Assembly: GCA_017555845.1 (NCBI GenBank)
Contig: JAFZFO010000013.1
Coordinates: forward strand, 1 to 64,000
Direction of reading: 5' to 3'
From: Bacteroidaceae bacterium
GTDB lineage: Bacteria; Bacteroidota; Bacteroidia; Bacteroidales; Bacteroidaceae
DNA length: 64,000 nt
Position numbers and translations under genes: made by a program. Position 1 is the first letter of the stretch, and every line of letters starts with the position of its first letter. Shown one piece after another: positions 1 to 8,375 of the stretch. The notes beneath the pieces were generated by a model. That model saw only the letters and a program-made list of their open reading frames with translations. It made no database searches and was not told where the DNA came from.

Positions 1-1497
1 TTCAATGCTTGTAACGCTGTTAGGTATAGTAATGCTTGTAAGGCCGGTGCATTTATAGAACGCACGCCCTCTAATGCTTGTAACGTTGTTAGGTATAGTA
101 ATGTTTGTAAGGCCGGTGCAATTATAGAACGCATAACCTCCAATGCTTGTAACGCTGCTTGGGATAATTGTATTTTGACAACCTACTATCAATTCATTAG
201 TTGCTGTTTCAATGATTGCATTACAATTCTCACGGCTATCATAAACAGAATTACCACTTTCCACTTCAATGCTTGTAAGTCCGGTGCAACCACTGAACGC
301 ATAATTTTCAATGCTTGTAACGCTGTTAGGTATTACAACGCTTGTAAGTCCGGTGCAACCACTGAACGCAGAACTTCCAATGCTTGTTACGCTGTTACCA
401 ATTACAACACTGGTAAGCCCAGTGCAATAATGGAACGCATCATTTCCAATGCTTGTAACGCTGTTTGGGATTGTAATGCTTGTAAGCCTGGTGCAACCAG
501 AGAACGCACTACCCGCAATTCCCAAAGTACCATCTTTAATAGTAATTGATGTATTTGAAGGCATTGTACCTTTGTATGTATAAAGCACTTTTCCGGCATA
601 AACTAAACCGTTGGGTTGGTTTTCATACCAAGCAGTATTATGGAACGCAGAACTTCCAATGCTTGTAACGCTGTTAGGGATTTCAATGCTGGTAAGCTCG
701 CTACAATTATAGAACGCATAGTCTCTAATATTTGTGACATTGTCAGGGATTACAAGGGCTGTCACCAATTCATCATTCAGATACAAATTCTTTGCATAAT
801 ACAATGGATTGGCATTAGCACTGGCAAAATCAATACCACACCAAGCTGCAAGGTCGTTAATGAAAACCTTTTCAAGCCCGGTGCAACCACGGAACGCTTC
901 ATATCCAATGCTTGTAACGCTGTTAGGTATAGTAATGCTTGTAAGGCCGGTGCAATTATAGAACGCATAACCTACAATGCTTGTAATGCTGTTAGGGATT
1001 GTAATGCTTGTAAGCCCGGTGCACTCATAGAACGCATTATCTCCAATGCTTGTAACGCTGTTAGGGATAATTGTATTTTGACAACCTACTATCAATTCAT
1101 TAGTTGCTGTTTCAATGATTGCATTACAATTCTCACGGCTATCATATTTTGTATTGTTACCATCCACTTCAATGCTTGTAAGCCCGGTGCAACCACTGAA
1201 CGCATAATTTCCAATGCTTGTCACGCTGTTAGGTATTGTAATGCTTGTAAGTCCGGTGCAACCACTGAACGCCCAATCTTCAATGCTTGTAACGCTGTAT
1301 GTTGTACCGTTGTAAGTGACGCTCTCTGGTATTACCACACTGCCGGTATAAGAACTGCTATAACTAGTAACTTTAACAGTTTTGTTTGTTGCATCAGTGA
1401 TGTTGTAATAAATACCACCCGTCTCAAAATCAATGGCTGTTGCAACTGTTGCACAAAGTAGTAACAATGTTGTGAATAGATTTTTAAATGTTTTCAT
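1..1497 (-). CDS. BspA-like leucine-rich repeat surface protein (partial, 3' end outside window)
   Basis: The frame is open for 499 codons from the ATG at 1497 to base 1, so the C-terminus lies outside the window. Residues 1-21 are a signal peptide (MKTFKNLFTTLLLLCATVATA). After a short N-terminal segment come many copies of a 23-residue LRR_5/BspA repeat of the form LTSITIPNSVTSIGNYAFSG, interrupted by non-repeat islands. One island carries a WCGIDF motif and another reads LYYAKNLYLNDELV. Proteins of this family are secreted or surface-exposed and are linked to adhesion and host-protein binding in Bacteroidales; the ligand here cannot be told. Two small genes precede it on the same strand, and the nearer one overlaps its start by 14 nt. 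The repeats are also near-identical at DNA level (69-nt units), and an 82-nt block is duplicated exactly inside the gene. The family call is firm. Confidence 0.9.
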   Translation of the reverse strand, partial: MKTFKNLFTTLLLLCATVATAIDFETGGIYYNITDATNKTVKVTSYSSSYTGSVVIPESVTYNGTTYSVTSIEDWAFSGCTGLTSITIPNSVTSIGNYAFSGCTGLTSIEVDGNNTKYDSRENCNAIIETATNELIVGCQNTIIPNSVTSIGDNAFYECTGLTSITIPNSITSIVGYAFYNCTGLTSITIPNSVTSIGYEAFRGCTGLEKVFINDLAAWCGIDFASANANPLYYAKNLYLNDELVTALVIPDNVTNIRDYAFYNCSELTSIEIPNSVTSIGSSAFHNTAWYENQPNGLVYAGKVLYTYKGTMPSNTSITIKDGTLGIAGSAFSGCTRLTSITIPNSVTSIGNDAFHYCTGLTSVVIGNSVTSIGSSAFSGCTGLTSVVIPNSVTSIENYAFSGCTGLTSIEVESGNSVYDSRENCNAIIETATNELIVGCQNTIIPSSVTSIGGYAFYNCTGLTNITIPNNVTSIRGRAFYKCTGLTSITIPNSVTSIE

Positions 1498-1744
1498 TGT
1501 TTTTTATTTTTCTACTGATATAAGATTTAAGTGCATTCTTAATATGTTTGTCGGGGTGTTGCATTGGGTGTGTTTTTCCTTTTTTTGTATTCATTTCTTC
1601 TTTTTTAAATTTCTTCCAACATTTTTCATAATCTTCAGGATAGGTTTCTTTAAATTTTGCAAGAAACTCATCTTCTGTGAAAGGATTTTTCATTAAAGAC
1701 AAGATATATTCTACCTTGTTGTCAACATTGATAATTACACTCAT
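1484..1744 (-). CDS. Small hypothetical protein (86 aa)
   Basis: This 86-residue charged protein begins MSVIINVDNKVEYILSLMKN and carries a lysine-rich second half (KKFKKEEMNTKKGK). No signal peptide, membrane segment or familiar domain is visible. A longer reading frame upstream (to 1810) would add residues overlapping the preceding gene, so the ATG at 1744 is preferred; it lies 22 nt after the stop of the 84-aa gene. The 3' end overlaps the BspA-like start by 14 nt, suggesting translational coupling in one operon. Function is unknown. A role tied to the surface protein downstream is possible, but position is the only support. Confidence 0.6.
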   Translation of the reverse strand: MSVIINVDNKVEYILSLMKNPFTEDEFLAKFKETYPEDYEKCWKKFKKEEMNTKKGKTHPMQHPDKHIKNALKSYISRKIKNNENI

Positions 1745-1766
1745 GACTAAAACTTCTAAAAATTGA

Positions 1767-2021
1767 TTAATCAAAAATAATCTCTTGGATGGCAGAAATG
1801 CGGATTGCAATTTCTATATCTCCATTTTTATTGCATTCAACACCAGTGTTCTTTAAACCTTCTTTTGTGGCAGAATCTAGAATTAGACATAAAGAAAACT
1901 CTCTATTTTTGAATGTTTCCCCATTGTATATTCCAGAGTACTTATACCCCATAATATCATAAACTACACATCTTTTTGAACGAGAGTCATTTGTTAAAAT
2001 CCGATAATCCTCAATCTCCAT
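1767..2021 (-). CDS. Small hypothetical protein (84 aa)
   Basis: This 84-residue protein starts at an ATG at 2021 (MEIEDYRILTNDSRSKRCVV). It looks soluble, with alternating hydrophobic strands and a central GYKYSGIYNGETF stretch that could form a small beta fold. It has no signal peptide and I recognise no family. It is the first gene after a long structured leader with a consensus promoter, and it is followed at 22 nt by a second small gene and then by the BspA-like gene. The order promoter, leader, two small ORFs, surface protein suggests one transcript. Codon composition is AT-rich compared with the housekeeping genes further right, as in other accessory loci. Function is unknown. Confidence 0.6.
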   Translation of the reverse strand: MEIEDYRILTNDSRSKRCVVYDIMGYKYSGIYNGETFKNREFSLCLILDSATKEGLKNTGVECNKNGDIEIAIRISAIQEIIFD

Positions 2022-2310
2022 AATACATGTTTTTCTTCCACAATTCCCGGATGAAAGCGATTAACAAAAAAGAAAGCGTGGGAACTATTGTAGTTACCAC
2101 GCCGAGGCTCTGGACTGCCTGCCAATTGTAACAAACAATAGCCCACGCCGAACGGTATATAGCACACCCCATTGATGGGGTGCATATATAACACCTGCGT
2201 GAGCACCTTGCTCATTATCCTAAATTGGCTGAAATTGTCCAGATTTCGGCGGTGGATAAACGCAAAACGCTCTTTTTCTAATATGTCACCGCAACCGTTT
2301 GTAGGTTGTG
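2022..2310 (-). ncRNA. Structured 5' leader RNA candidate
   Basis: On the minus strand, the 290 nt between a consensus promoter and the ATG at 2021 fold into several hairpins. The strongest pairs 2128-2148 with 2076-2097 in three helices (GCGTGGG/CCCACGC, CTATTGT/ACAATAG, GTTAC/GTAAC) around a 30-nt loop. A second hairpin pairs CACCCCA with TGGGGTG at 2165-2182. A third pairs CAACC with GGTTG near the 5' end (about 2292-2308). An overlapping reading frame exists (1994-2329), but it starts at TTG, and the palindromic structure explains the sequence better. It may be a cis-acting leader, a riboswitch-like element or a stand-alone RNA. I cannot match it to a named family. Confidence 0.5.
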
Positions 2311-2315
2311 GCATA

Positions 2316-2346
2316 CAAATGTAGTGCAAGCCGAGAGAAGAACAAA
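2316..2346 (-). promoter_or_regulatory. Consensus Bacteroidetes promoter for the leader/BspA operon
   Basis: Minus strand: TTTG at 2346-2343, a spacer of exactly 19 nt, then TACATTTG at 2323-2316. This fits the TTTG-N19/20-TAnnTTTG consensus in full. Transcription should start near 2310. Confidence 0.65.
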
Positions 2347-2367
2347 ATAAATTTTATTTATTTTTTA

Positions 2368-2460
2368 TTCCGAGGCGAAGCAAAGCGAAGTATCTCTGTT
2401 CTGCGTGGTTATGAGATCCTTCACATCCGTTCAGGATGACAAATTCGCGAATAATGTCAA
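2368..2460. repeat. Dispersed intergenic repeat (family A copy)
   Basis: This stretch contains GCGAAGTATCTC followed by GAGATCCTTCACATCCG, TTCAGGATGACAAA and TTCGCGAATAATGTCA. Related text recurs near 26725-26760, 27320-27380 and 56420-56480. These are typical short non-coding dispersed repeats of Bacteroidales intergenic regions. The rest of the gap to 2658 shows nothing further that I can assign. Confidence 0.6.
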
Positions 2461-2658
2461 CATTGGGTCAACTGCTATATTATTACCATAATTTATGCAA
2501 GACTAAGCAAGGATGGTTCTTTTATCATTTTATAAGGTTGCAGTTCTGCCACTTTTGTAATGAAAATGAGTGTTGCACATATATAGTGTAAATAAGGATG
2601 TATTTCCTTATTTTCTATTACAACTTTGCAGTCTATTGCTTTTTGACTATATTAGCCA

Positions 2659-3789
2659 ATGCAAACTGAATCTACTATGAACAAATACATTGAGATAGAG
2701 ACTTATGACGCTCTATTGCCGCTGCTTGTTCCGGGCGCGGTTCTCAAGCACTATGCATTCCAGAATATAGAGTTCGGACGCAACGCAGTGCAATGCCGCT
2801 TTGAGGATTGTATATTCTTTGGTTGTTCAATGCCCGACGTCATGCGCGCCGAGCTCTCACCCGATTGTTGCGTGCTCCCCAAACTGCCGGTGCCGTTCAA
2901 TCCCTTCCCTGCGCAGCTTTACACGCCGTCGGCATTGTATGCAGGATATGACTTCCGTAATCCAATGACATTTGAACAATGTTACGATACCCGTATATAC
3001 AGGCATTATATGATGCACGGCAAGCAGGCTGCCGATATTGCCGAGACGCTTGCACGTTCATTGCATGACCATTCGGTAAGTGATGCCTTGCATGACTGTC
3101 TCTCTCGCTATGATGAACGCAGGGTTGTTGCTGTGATGGGTGGGCACGCCCTGTTGCGCACCGATGAGAATTATCGCAAGGTTGTTCTCATTGCAAAGCA
3201 TCTTGCCGAGCAAGGGTGCCTTGTTGCGACAGGTGGCGGGCCGGGCGCCATGGAGGCCGCGCACCTTGGCGTGTGGCTTGCGGGGCGTCACGACTCTGTG
3301 GTTGACGACGCTTTGATGATGCTTGCGCATGCGCCATCCTATAAGGATGATTGCTGGTTGTCATCTGCATTTGCCCTTATGGAGAAGATGCCACGCGTGA
3401 GCGAGTGTTGCAGCATTGGTATCCCTACCTGGTTCTATGGACACGAGCCGGCAACTCCTTTTGCAACCCATATAGCAAAGTATTTCGACAACAGCATACG
3501 CGAAGATGGCTTGTTGGCCATTGCAAAGGGTGGTGTAATCTACTCGCCCGGCAGTGCCGGCACGTTGCAGGAGGTGTTTCAGGATGCCGCGCAGAACCAC
3601 TACCGTACATTCGGCTATGAAAGTCCTATGGTTTTTCTTGACAGTGAATATTGGTGTGAGAAATTCCCCATCTATCCATTGTTGCAGGGCTTGCAGCAGA
3701 GTGGTGGGTATAAGAATCTGCTCCTCTCCTTGGCCGACGCACCAGCCGATGCCGAGCAGGCAATAATGCGGTTCGTTGAGCGCCAGTAA
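2659..3789 (+). CDS. LOG-family Rossmann-fold nucleotide-binding protein
   Basis: This 376-aa protein has the LOG (lysine decarboxylase-like, TIGR00730-type) core in its second half. It shows VVAVMGGHAL near residue 155, the GGGPGAMEAAHLG loop near residue 195, and PGSAGTLQEVFQDA near residue 310, a variant of the family PGGxGTxxE motif. Family members hydrolyse nucleoside 5'-monophosphates to a free base and ribose 5-phosphate. The substrate here is unknown, and the acidic catalytic Glu of the motif is kept. The N-terminal 140 residues are an extension not present in short (about 190 aa) LOG proteins. It has no signal peptide and should be cytosolic. An alternative start lies 18 nt downstream (MNKYIEIE). 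It converges on the GH20 gene across a shared hairpin. Confidence 0.8.
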   Translation: MQTESTMNKYIEIETYDALLPLLVPGAVLKHYAFQNIEFGRNAVQCRFEDCIFFGCSMPDVMRAELSPDCCVLPKLPVPFNPFPAQLYTPSALYAGYDFRNPMTFEQCYDTRIYRHYMMHGKQAADIAETLARSLHDHSVSDALHDCLSRYDERRVVAVMGGHALLRTDENYRKVVLIAKHLAEQGCLVATGGGPGAMEAAHLGVWLAGRHDSVVDDALMMLAHAPSYKDDCWLSSAFALMEKMPRVSECCSIGIPTWFYGHEPATPFATHIAKYFDNSIREDGLLAIAKGGVIYSPGSAGTLQEVFQDAAQNHYRTFGYESPMVFLDSEYWCEKFPIYPLLQGLQQSGGYKNLLLSLADAPADAEQAIMRFVERQ

Positions 3790-3794
3790 ACAAC

Positions 3795-3822
3795 AAGAGC
3801 ACTGCCGGTTGGCAGTGCTCTT
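3795..3822. terminator. Bidirectional terminator hairpin
   Basis: A perfect 12-bp stem AAGAGCACTGCC / GGCAGTGCTCTT with a GGTT loop lies between two convergent genes, with short T and A runs outside it. Confidence 0.75.
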
Positions 3823-3847
3823 CCTTATAAAATATGTTTCTTGTCAA

Positions 3848-6800
3848 TTACTTTACCAAAGTCTTGACACCGTTTACAATGTAGATACCGTTGCTTGGGG
3901 CTGTTACTTCTCTTCCCTGCAAATCATAGATACCTTTCACATTTCCGCTTTCACCTTTCACCTCGGTGATGCTTGTCTCAACCTGAACATTGCTCTTTTC
4001 CAATGTCCACACGCTGCCGCCCCATGTGTAAGGCTTTGTGAGGAGATAGCTCCAAGATGATGGGTTGGTGTACCAAGCCGATGAACCGTTGCTGCTCACG
4101 ATGCCGATACCTTTGTTGCCCTGGTCGGTGGTGGTCTCAACCAATGACCAGTCATACTCCTTACCTACCATTACGGTCTGGTCGTCGGCAGCGCTGTTGA
4201 TATATGCAGCCTGGCCGTTGGCCTTGTTGTAGATGCGTACTGTACCGTCTATGTTCTTTGTGAAGCTCCACAAAAAATTATCGGCTGTACTTTTTGCCTT
4301 TGGCTCAACCTTCTTGCTGCTGCGGTTCATTGCTGCATATTTGTCTGTGAAGTATCCGTTACGGATGTAGTAGTATGCGCCAAGGTCAAGGGCGTCGGCC
4401 ATTGATGTGCGTGGCATCATCTGAAACTGATGGTAGAGTGCAACGTATGTGTTGTACTGCTCCTCGGTTACGCCGCCGTCTGCAACAGCCTGGCTTGCAG
4501 GGTTGATGACACTGTTCTGCAGGTACTCAAGAGCCTCCTCGCTTGGCTGGCCTACCTTGCCTGGTTTTGCTGTGAGGATGATGAGTTCGCACTTGTTTAC
4601 AAGGCCTGCAAGCTGTGCCGTGAAGTCGTTCACCTCAACAATCTTCCATGTTCCGTTGTAGCAGAGTGCTGCATCATCCTTTGCATATACATCGCCAGTA
4701 ATCTGTGCGCTCAAACGTTTCACGCTGCCTGTAACAGAAGCGCTGTAACCGCTTACTGCAGAGATTGTGACAACGCCTGGGATGTATGTGAAGTCGCCTG
4801 TTGCAACAGTCGCCTTGTCAATTCTAACTGCTGTTCCGCCGTTCTCGACCATTGCAACAGCCTGGTTGTATCCCGGCATCTGCAGTACGTTGCCGTTGTA
4901 GAGGTTCTTCATGATGTAGCCGCCGTCGGTTGCAACGAACTGCCACAACTCCTCGGGTTCGGTCTGTGGGGTGTAGTGGAAACGTACGCCGTTGTTCTTC
5001 ATGTACATTGAAGAGCCCTCGTACTGCTGGCGGAAGTATGTACAAGCCGAAACAATCTGATATGTCTTTCCTTCTACTGGCTGTGTGATTGCTGCATTCT
5101 TGTAGTTGGCGATAGCCTGCTGGATAGCGGCTGTCTCACCACCGTCGAGTGCAGCCTGTAATGCATCGTAAACCTCAGCTGCAGGGTAGCCCACGCCACC
5201 GCGGATGCTCTTTGCAAGGATATCCTCTGCCTCAATTACTGCGCTCTCCTCGGCAGTGTACTCTGTTGGCTCAATGAAGTATTTTGCATATGTGTAGTCA
5301 AGGTAGTCAAGAATCTCGTCGTGGCTCTGCAGGCGCTTGTAGAACGATGACCAGTTCTTCTTGCTGCTTGGCAACCAACCGATTTCGGCAATGGCAAACA
5401 TACGTGGGAGCAGCTGATACTCAACCTCGTCGATGTCGTTTGTTGTCTCGGTCCACATGTTACCCTGTACACCAATGGCGAACTCTTCCATGCCGCTGAG
5501 TGCGCTAAGTGGGTTAAGGCTGTAGATTTCGTCGAGAGTGTTCACGCCCCAACCACCGTTGTATGGCTCATCGACAGGACGGTCGGCATCCTGTGCCTGT
5601 TGGAAATCAAGGTAGACGTGGCTGTAAGGCGAAATGATGGATTTGAGACCTCTGTTGGCTGCCTCTTTGCTTTTGTTGATGCTGTTCCAAGCCATAACTA
5701 CAGGCTTTGTCTTGTTGTTGTCGTTCCAGTTAGAGAGCAACTCGTCCCAGACAATGATGTCCTTGTTGTAGTTATCCTTCAAGTAGATACCAAGTTCCTC
5801 AACCAACCACGACTGCAACTGGTGTACGCCTGCAAGGCCAAGCTTCTGAACAAGTGCGAGGCACTGCTCATTAGTAGCCCATTGCTCTGTGGGGCACTCG
5901 TCACCACCAATGTGAACATAGTCATATGGGAATGTGGTAGCAATGTGGCCGAGTACGCACTTCAAGAACTCGATAACTTCCTCTTTGCCGATGTTCAATA
6001 CATCGTGTGAGATACCGCCGTCAACGCGAACCTCGTATTCTTTAGTAGGGTCGCAACTGAACTCAGGGTATGAAGCTACCGCTGCTACCATGTGACCTGG
6101 GAGGTCAACCTCGGGGATAATCTCAATGTTGCGTGCCTTTGCATAGTCAACAATCTCCTTGAGGTCAGCCAATGTGTAGTACATGCCGCGGCCATATTCT
6201 GTGTCGTCGTAGAAGTTCTGTCCGTCGGCATTGCTGAATGAAGCCTTGCGGATTGCACCAACTTCAGTAAGCTTTGGATACTCGGGGATCTCAACGCGCC
6301 AGCCCTGGTCATCGGTCAAGTGCCAGTGGAAACGGTTCATCTTGTAGAGAACCATGATGTCGAGAATCTTCTTTACCTCCTCCTTGTTGAAGAAGTGACG
6401 TGCGATATCAAGCATGTAACCACGGTGTCCAAGCAATGGCTGGTCGTTGATCTCTAATGTTGGGATTGTCCACTCTACATTGTTCTGGAGCTCACTTGCG
6501 AAGTACTCGCGTGGGAGCAACTGCATGAGTGTCTGCAAACCATAGAGGTGGCCACCGAATGCCGATGCCTTGATGGCAATCTGCTTCTCGCTTGTTGTCA
6601 AAGTGTAGCCTTCTGCTGCAAGAGTAGCATCAGTGCCGAACCATATTTCGCCGTCGGCTGCTGTCTCTGCTGCCTCTTTTACCTCAAGGCTGATGCCTGC
6701 CGATTTCTTGAGCTGTGCCGCGAAAGCCTCCACGTGCTCTTTCATCTGTTCGCCCTTGTAGGCAATGGCTGTGAACTTTGTGAAATCGATAGTCTCCTCG

Positions 6801-7360
6801 CCTACAGTCATGTTCAATGGCTGTGGAATAATTGAAACTTTACCCTGGTTCTCAAACGCTACAGCCTCAGTAAACTGTACAGGGTTGTTCTGGTCGTTCT
6901 TGTCCCAAAGACCAACGCCGCGGTTTTCGTTTGGACCGCCCCAAAGGTTCATTGAGATGCTTGTGTTACCCTTTGGCTGAATCTCATAGCCGCCGCTGTA
7001 ATTACTATTGCCGGTAGCATTGATGAAGAATTTGCTCACACCGCTTGCATTGGTGCTTGCATTCACCATCTGGTTCTTTGCGGCTGAGTTTACATAAAGG
7101 GTATAGCCCTTTTTGTTTGTGAATGTGTAACCGTTGGTTGCATCACCGGTAATCTTCCACAACTGTGCATCGCTGCCCAATGCAGCCGATGTTGTGATCT
7201 GTGCTCCGGAGTTCTCGGCAGTGAGTGCATTTCCTCCGTTCATGAACTGGATGAGATACCACTTCGTGTTCTCATCGGTGCTTATGGTAGGGAAGCCTTG
7301 TGCAAGGGCACTTGCCACTCCCATAAACAGACCTAACAGGAATAGAATTGATTTTTTCAT
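3848..7360 (-). CDS. Secreted GH20 beta-N-acetylhexosaminidase, multidomain
   Basis: The protein is 1170 aa from the ATG at 7360; a longer frame to 7408 would place residues before an evident signal peptide (MKKSILFLLGLFMGVASALA). Residues 25-170 resemble a ricin/beta-trefoil carbohydrate-binding unit. Residues 175-310 form the GH20 N-terminal domain. The catalytic barrel follows, with FHWHLTDDQGWRVEIP, the EVDLPGHM strand and the catalytic pair in HIGGDECP near residue 500; the Glu is the acid and the Asp positions the substrate acetamido group. The enzyme removes terminal N-acetylhexosamine, plausibly from host glycans or chitobiose. The C-terminal 430 residues hold two further binding-type modules. 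The last 45 residues (GIYDLQGREV... GIYIVNG) resemble a type-IX secretion sorting tail. It is transcribed alone. Confidence 0.92.
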   Translation of the reverse strand: MKKSILFLLGLFMGVASALAQGFPTISTDENTKWYLIQFMNGGNALTAENSGAQITTSAALGSDAQLWKITGDATNGYTFTNKKGYTLYVNSAAKNQMVNASTNASGVSKFFINATGNSNYSGGYEIQPKGNTSISMNLWGGPNENRGVGLWDKNDQNNPVQFTEAVAFENQGKVSIIPQPLNMTVGEETIDFTKFTAIAYKGEQMKEHVEAFAAQLKKSAGISLEVKEAAETAADGEIWFGTDATLAAEGYTLTTSEKQIAIKASAFGGHLYGLQTLMQLLPREYFASELQNNVEWTIPTLEINDQPLLGHRGYMLDIARHFFNKEEVKKILDIMVLYKMNRFHWHLTDDQGWRVEIPEYPKLTEVGAIRKASFSNADGQNFYDDTEYGRGMYYTLADLKEIVDYAKARNIEIIPEVDLPGHMVAAVASYPEFSCDPTKEYEVRVDGGISHDVLNIGKEEVIEFLKCVLGHIATTFPYDYVHIGGDECPTEQWATNEQCLALVQKLGLAGVHQLQSWLVEELGIYLKDNYNKDIIVWDELLSNWNDNNKTKPVVMAWNSINKSKEAANRGLKSIISPYSHVYLDFQQAQDADRPVDEPYNGGWGVNTLDEIYSLNPLSALSGMEEFAIGVQGNMWTETTNDIDEVEYQLLPRMFAIAEIGWLPSSKKNWSSFYKRLQSHDEILDYLDYTYAKYFIEPTEYTAEESAVIEAEDILAKSIRGGVGYPAAEVYDALQAALDGGETAAIQQAIANYKNAAITQPVEGKTYQIVSACTYFRQQYEGSSMYMKNNGVRFHYTPQTEPEELWQFVATDGGYIMKNLYNGNVLQMPGYNQAVAMVENGGTAVRIDKATVATGDFTYIPGVVTISAVSGYSASVTGSVKRLSAQITGDVYAKDDAALCYNGTWKIVEVNDFTAQLAGLVNKCELIILTAKPGKVGQPSEEALEYLQNSVINPASQAVADGGVTEEQYNTYVALYHQFQMMPRTSMADALDLGAYYYIRNGYFTDKYAAMNRSSKKVEPKAKSTADNFLWSFTKNIDGTVRIYNKANGQAAYINSAADDQTVMVGKEYDWSLVETTTDQGNKGIGIVSSNGSSAWYTNPSSWSYLLTKPYTWGGSVWTLEKSNVQVETSITEVKGESGNVKGIYDLQGREVTAPSNGIYIVNGVKTLVK

Positions 7361-7394
7361 AGATTTATAATTAATTACAATATTCTCATTATTG

Positions 7395-7402
7395 CAAAGA
7401 TA
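7395..7402 (-). promoter_or_regulatory. Likely -7 element for the GH20 gene
   Basis: TATCTTTG on the minus strand matches TAnnTTTG and lies 35 nt upstream of the ATG at 7360. No clear TTTG is present at the -33 position. Confidence 0.45.
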
Positions 7403-7555
7403 ACGCAATTTTCCTAATTAATGGTTTTTTACCTTATTAAATAATAACGCTCTCTGGAGCGCGTATTCCGATGCTTTTATCGCGCTCGTGGCATTTTCTT
7501 TAACCATAAGGCATTAATGTAATGATTTTTTACCATCGCTGCCGTAGTTTCCATA

Positions 7556-7587
7556 TTTGCCGGAATGCGTTTTTTTTCTTAAATTCG
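7556..7587 (+). promoter_or_regulatory. Likely promoter of the DUF5715-type lipoprotein gene
   Basis: TTTG at 7556-7559, a 20-nt spacer, and TAAATTCG at 7580-7587 match the Bacteroidetes consensus, with C for T at one position. The start codon follows at 7605. Confidence 0.5.
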
Positions 7588-7604
7588 CGACAAATTAAGA
7601 TATT

Positions 7605-8318
7605 ATGAAGAACCTAATGCATAAATTGCTTGTACCATCAATCTTTTCAATAGCATTCCTGCTTGTGTCATGCAGTGGAGATGGCGATAAAAAAGAGAGT
7701 GGTGCGGCGCAGGTTCAGGAGGTGGCAAAGCCAGCAGTTCCCGAAAAGCCTAACAAAATACGATATCTGAATGCCAGCAGAATATTCCGTGATGATAACG
7801 ACAAGCATCTGTCGGCTGTTGAAAAAATAGGTATTAAGCCACTTGCATCGCGCGATGGAATCAAAAACGCGTCGAGAGAATTGAAACTTGTAGGTGGAGC
7901 AATGCGCTATGGCGAGTCGTATGTGGTTGACAAACTCACTCACTCCAGTCCATTTTTGGTGCCCGAGGCTGCCAAACTGTTGCAGGATATAGGCACGGCG
8001 TTCCACGATTCGTTGCGCAACAAGCATTTGCCACAGTACAGTATAATAGTGACATCGCTACTCAGGACCGATGCCGACGTGAAAAGTCTTTCAAGGACAA
8101 ATATCAATGCGTCCAAGCGTTCAGTTCACTGCTATGGTACAACATTCGATATTACCTATACCCGTTTTGTCAAGCACGATGATGAAGGCCGCAGTGCACG
8201 TGATGTGGATCTGAAGGCTGTGCTCACTGAGGTGTTGCGCGATTTGAGGGAACAGGGCCGCTGTTATGTGAAGTATGAACTCAAGCAGGCTTGCTTCCAT
8301 ATCACAACACGAAAATAA
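7605..8318 (+). CDS. DUF5715-type lipoprotein (peptidase M15-like fold)
   Basis: This 237-aa protein starts with a lipoprotein signal peptide ending in the lipobox LVSCS, so it should be anchored by a lipid at about Cys23. The core has VTSLLRTDADVKSLSR and SVHCYGTTFDITY. These match the pattern of DUF5715 proteins, whose S/N..S.H..G.A.D layout resembles D,D-carboxypeptidases of the VanY/M15 type. If that relation is right, the His and Asp would bind zinc and the protein would act on peptidoglycan in the periplasm. The catalytic call is inference; the domain resemblance is fairly strong. It stands alone, with its own promoter and a strong convergent terminator. Confidence 0.7.
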   Translation: MKNLMHKLLVPSIFSIAFLLVSCSGDGDKKESGAAQVQEVAKPAVPEKPNKIRYLNASRIFRDDNDKHLSAVEKIGIKPLASRDGIKNASRELKLVGGAMRYGESYVVDKLTHSSPFLVPEAAKLLQDIGTAFHDSLRNKHLPQYSIIVTSLLRTDADVKSLSRTNINASKRSVHCYGTTFDITYTRFVKHDDEGRSARDVDLKAVLTEVLRDLREQGRCYVKYELKQACFHITTRK

Positions 8319-8375
8319 GATACCATTACGCGGCGAATGGCGTGTGTAGTGAATTTAAATTGGTCTATTCGCATA

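Noticed and set aside
1..1300. Regular near-identical 69-nt repeats that at first look like a CRISPR or satellite array.
   Set aside because: Units are in frame, encode LRR_5 repeats, and no unique spacers of constant length exist between exact repeats.
175..1461. Long plus-strand frames with repeats of the type NACNAVRDCNACKPGA.
   Set aside because: These are antisense shadows of the BspA-like repeats; the minus strand gives a signal peptide and a known repeat family.
1994..2329. An open frame of 111 codons on the minus strand, overlapping the structured leader.
   Set aside because: It begins at TTG and overlaps the start of the 84-aa gene, and the sequence is dominated by long inverted repeats. 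It is better explained as RNA structure.
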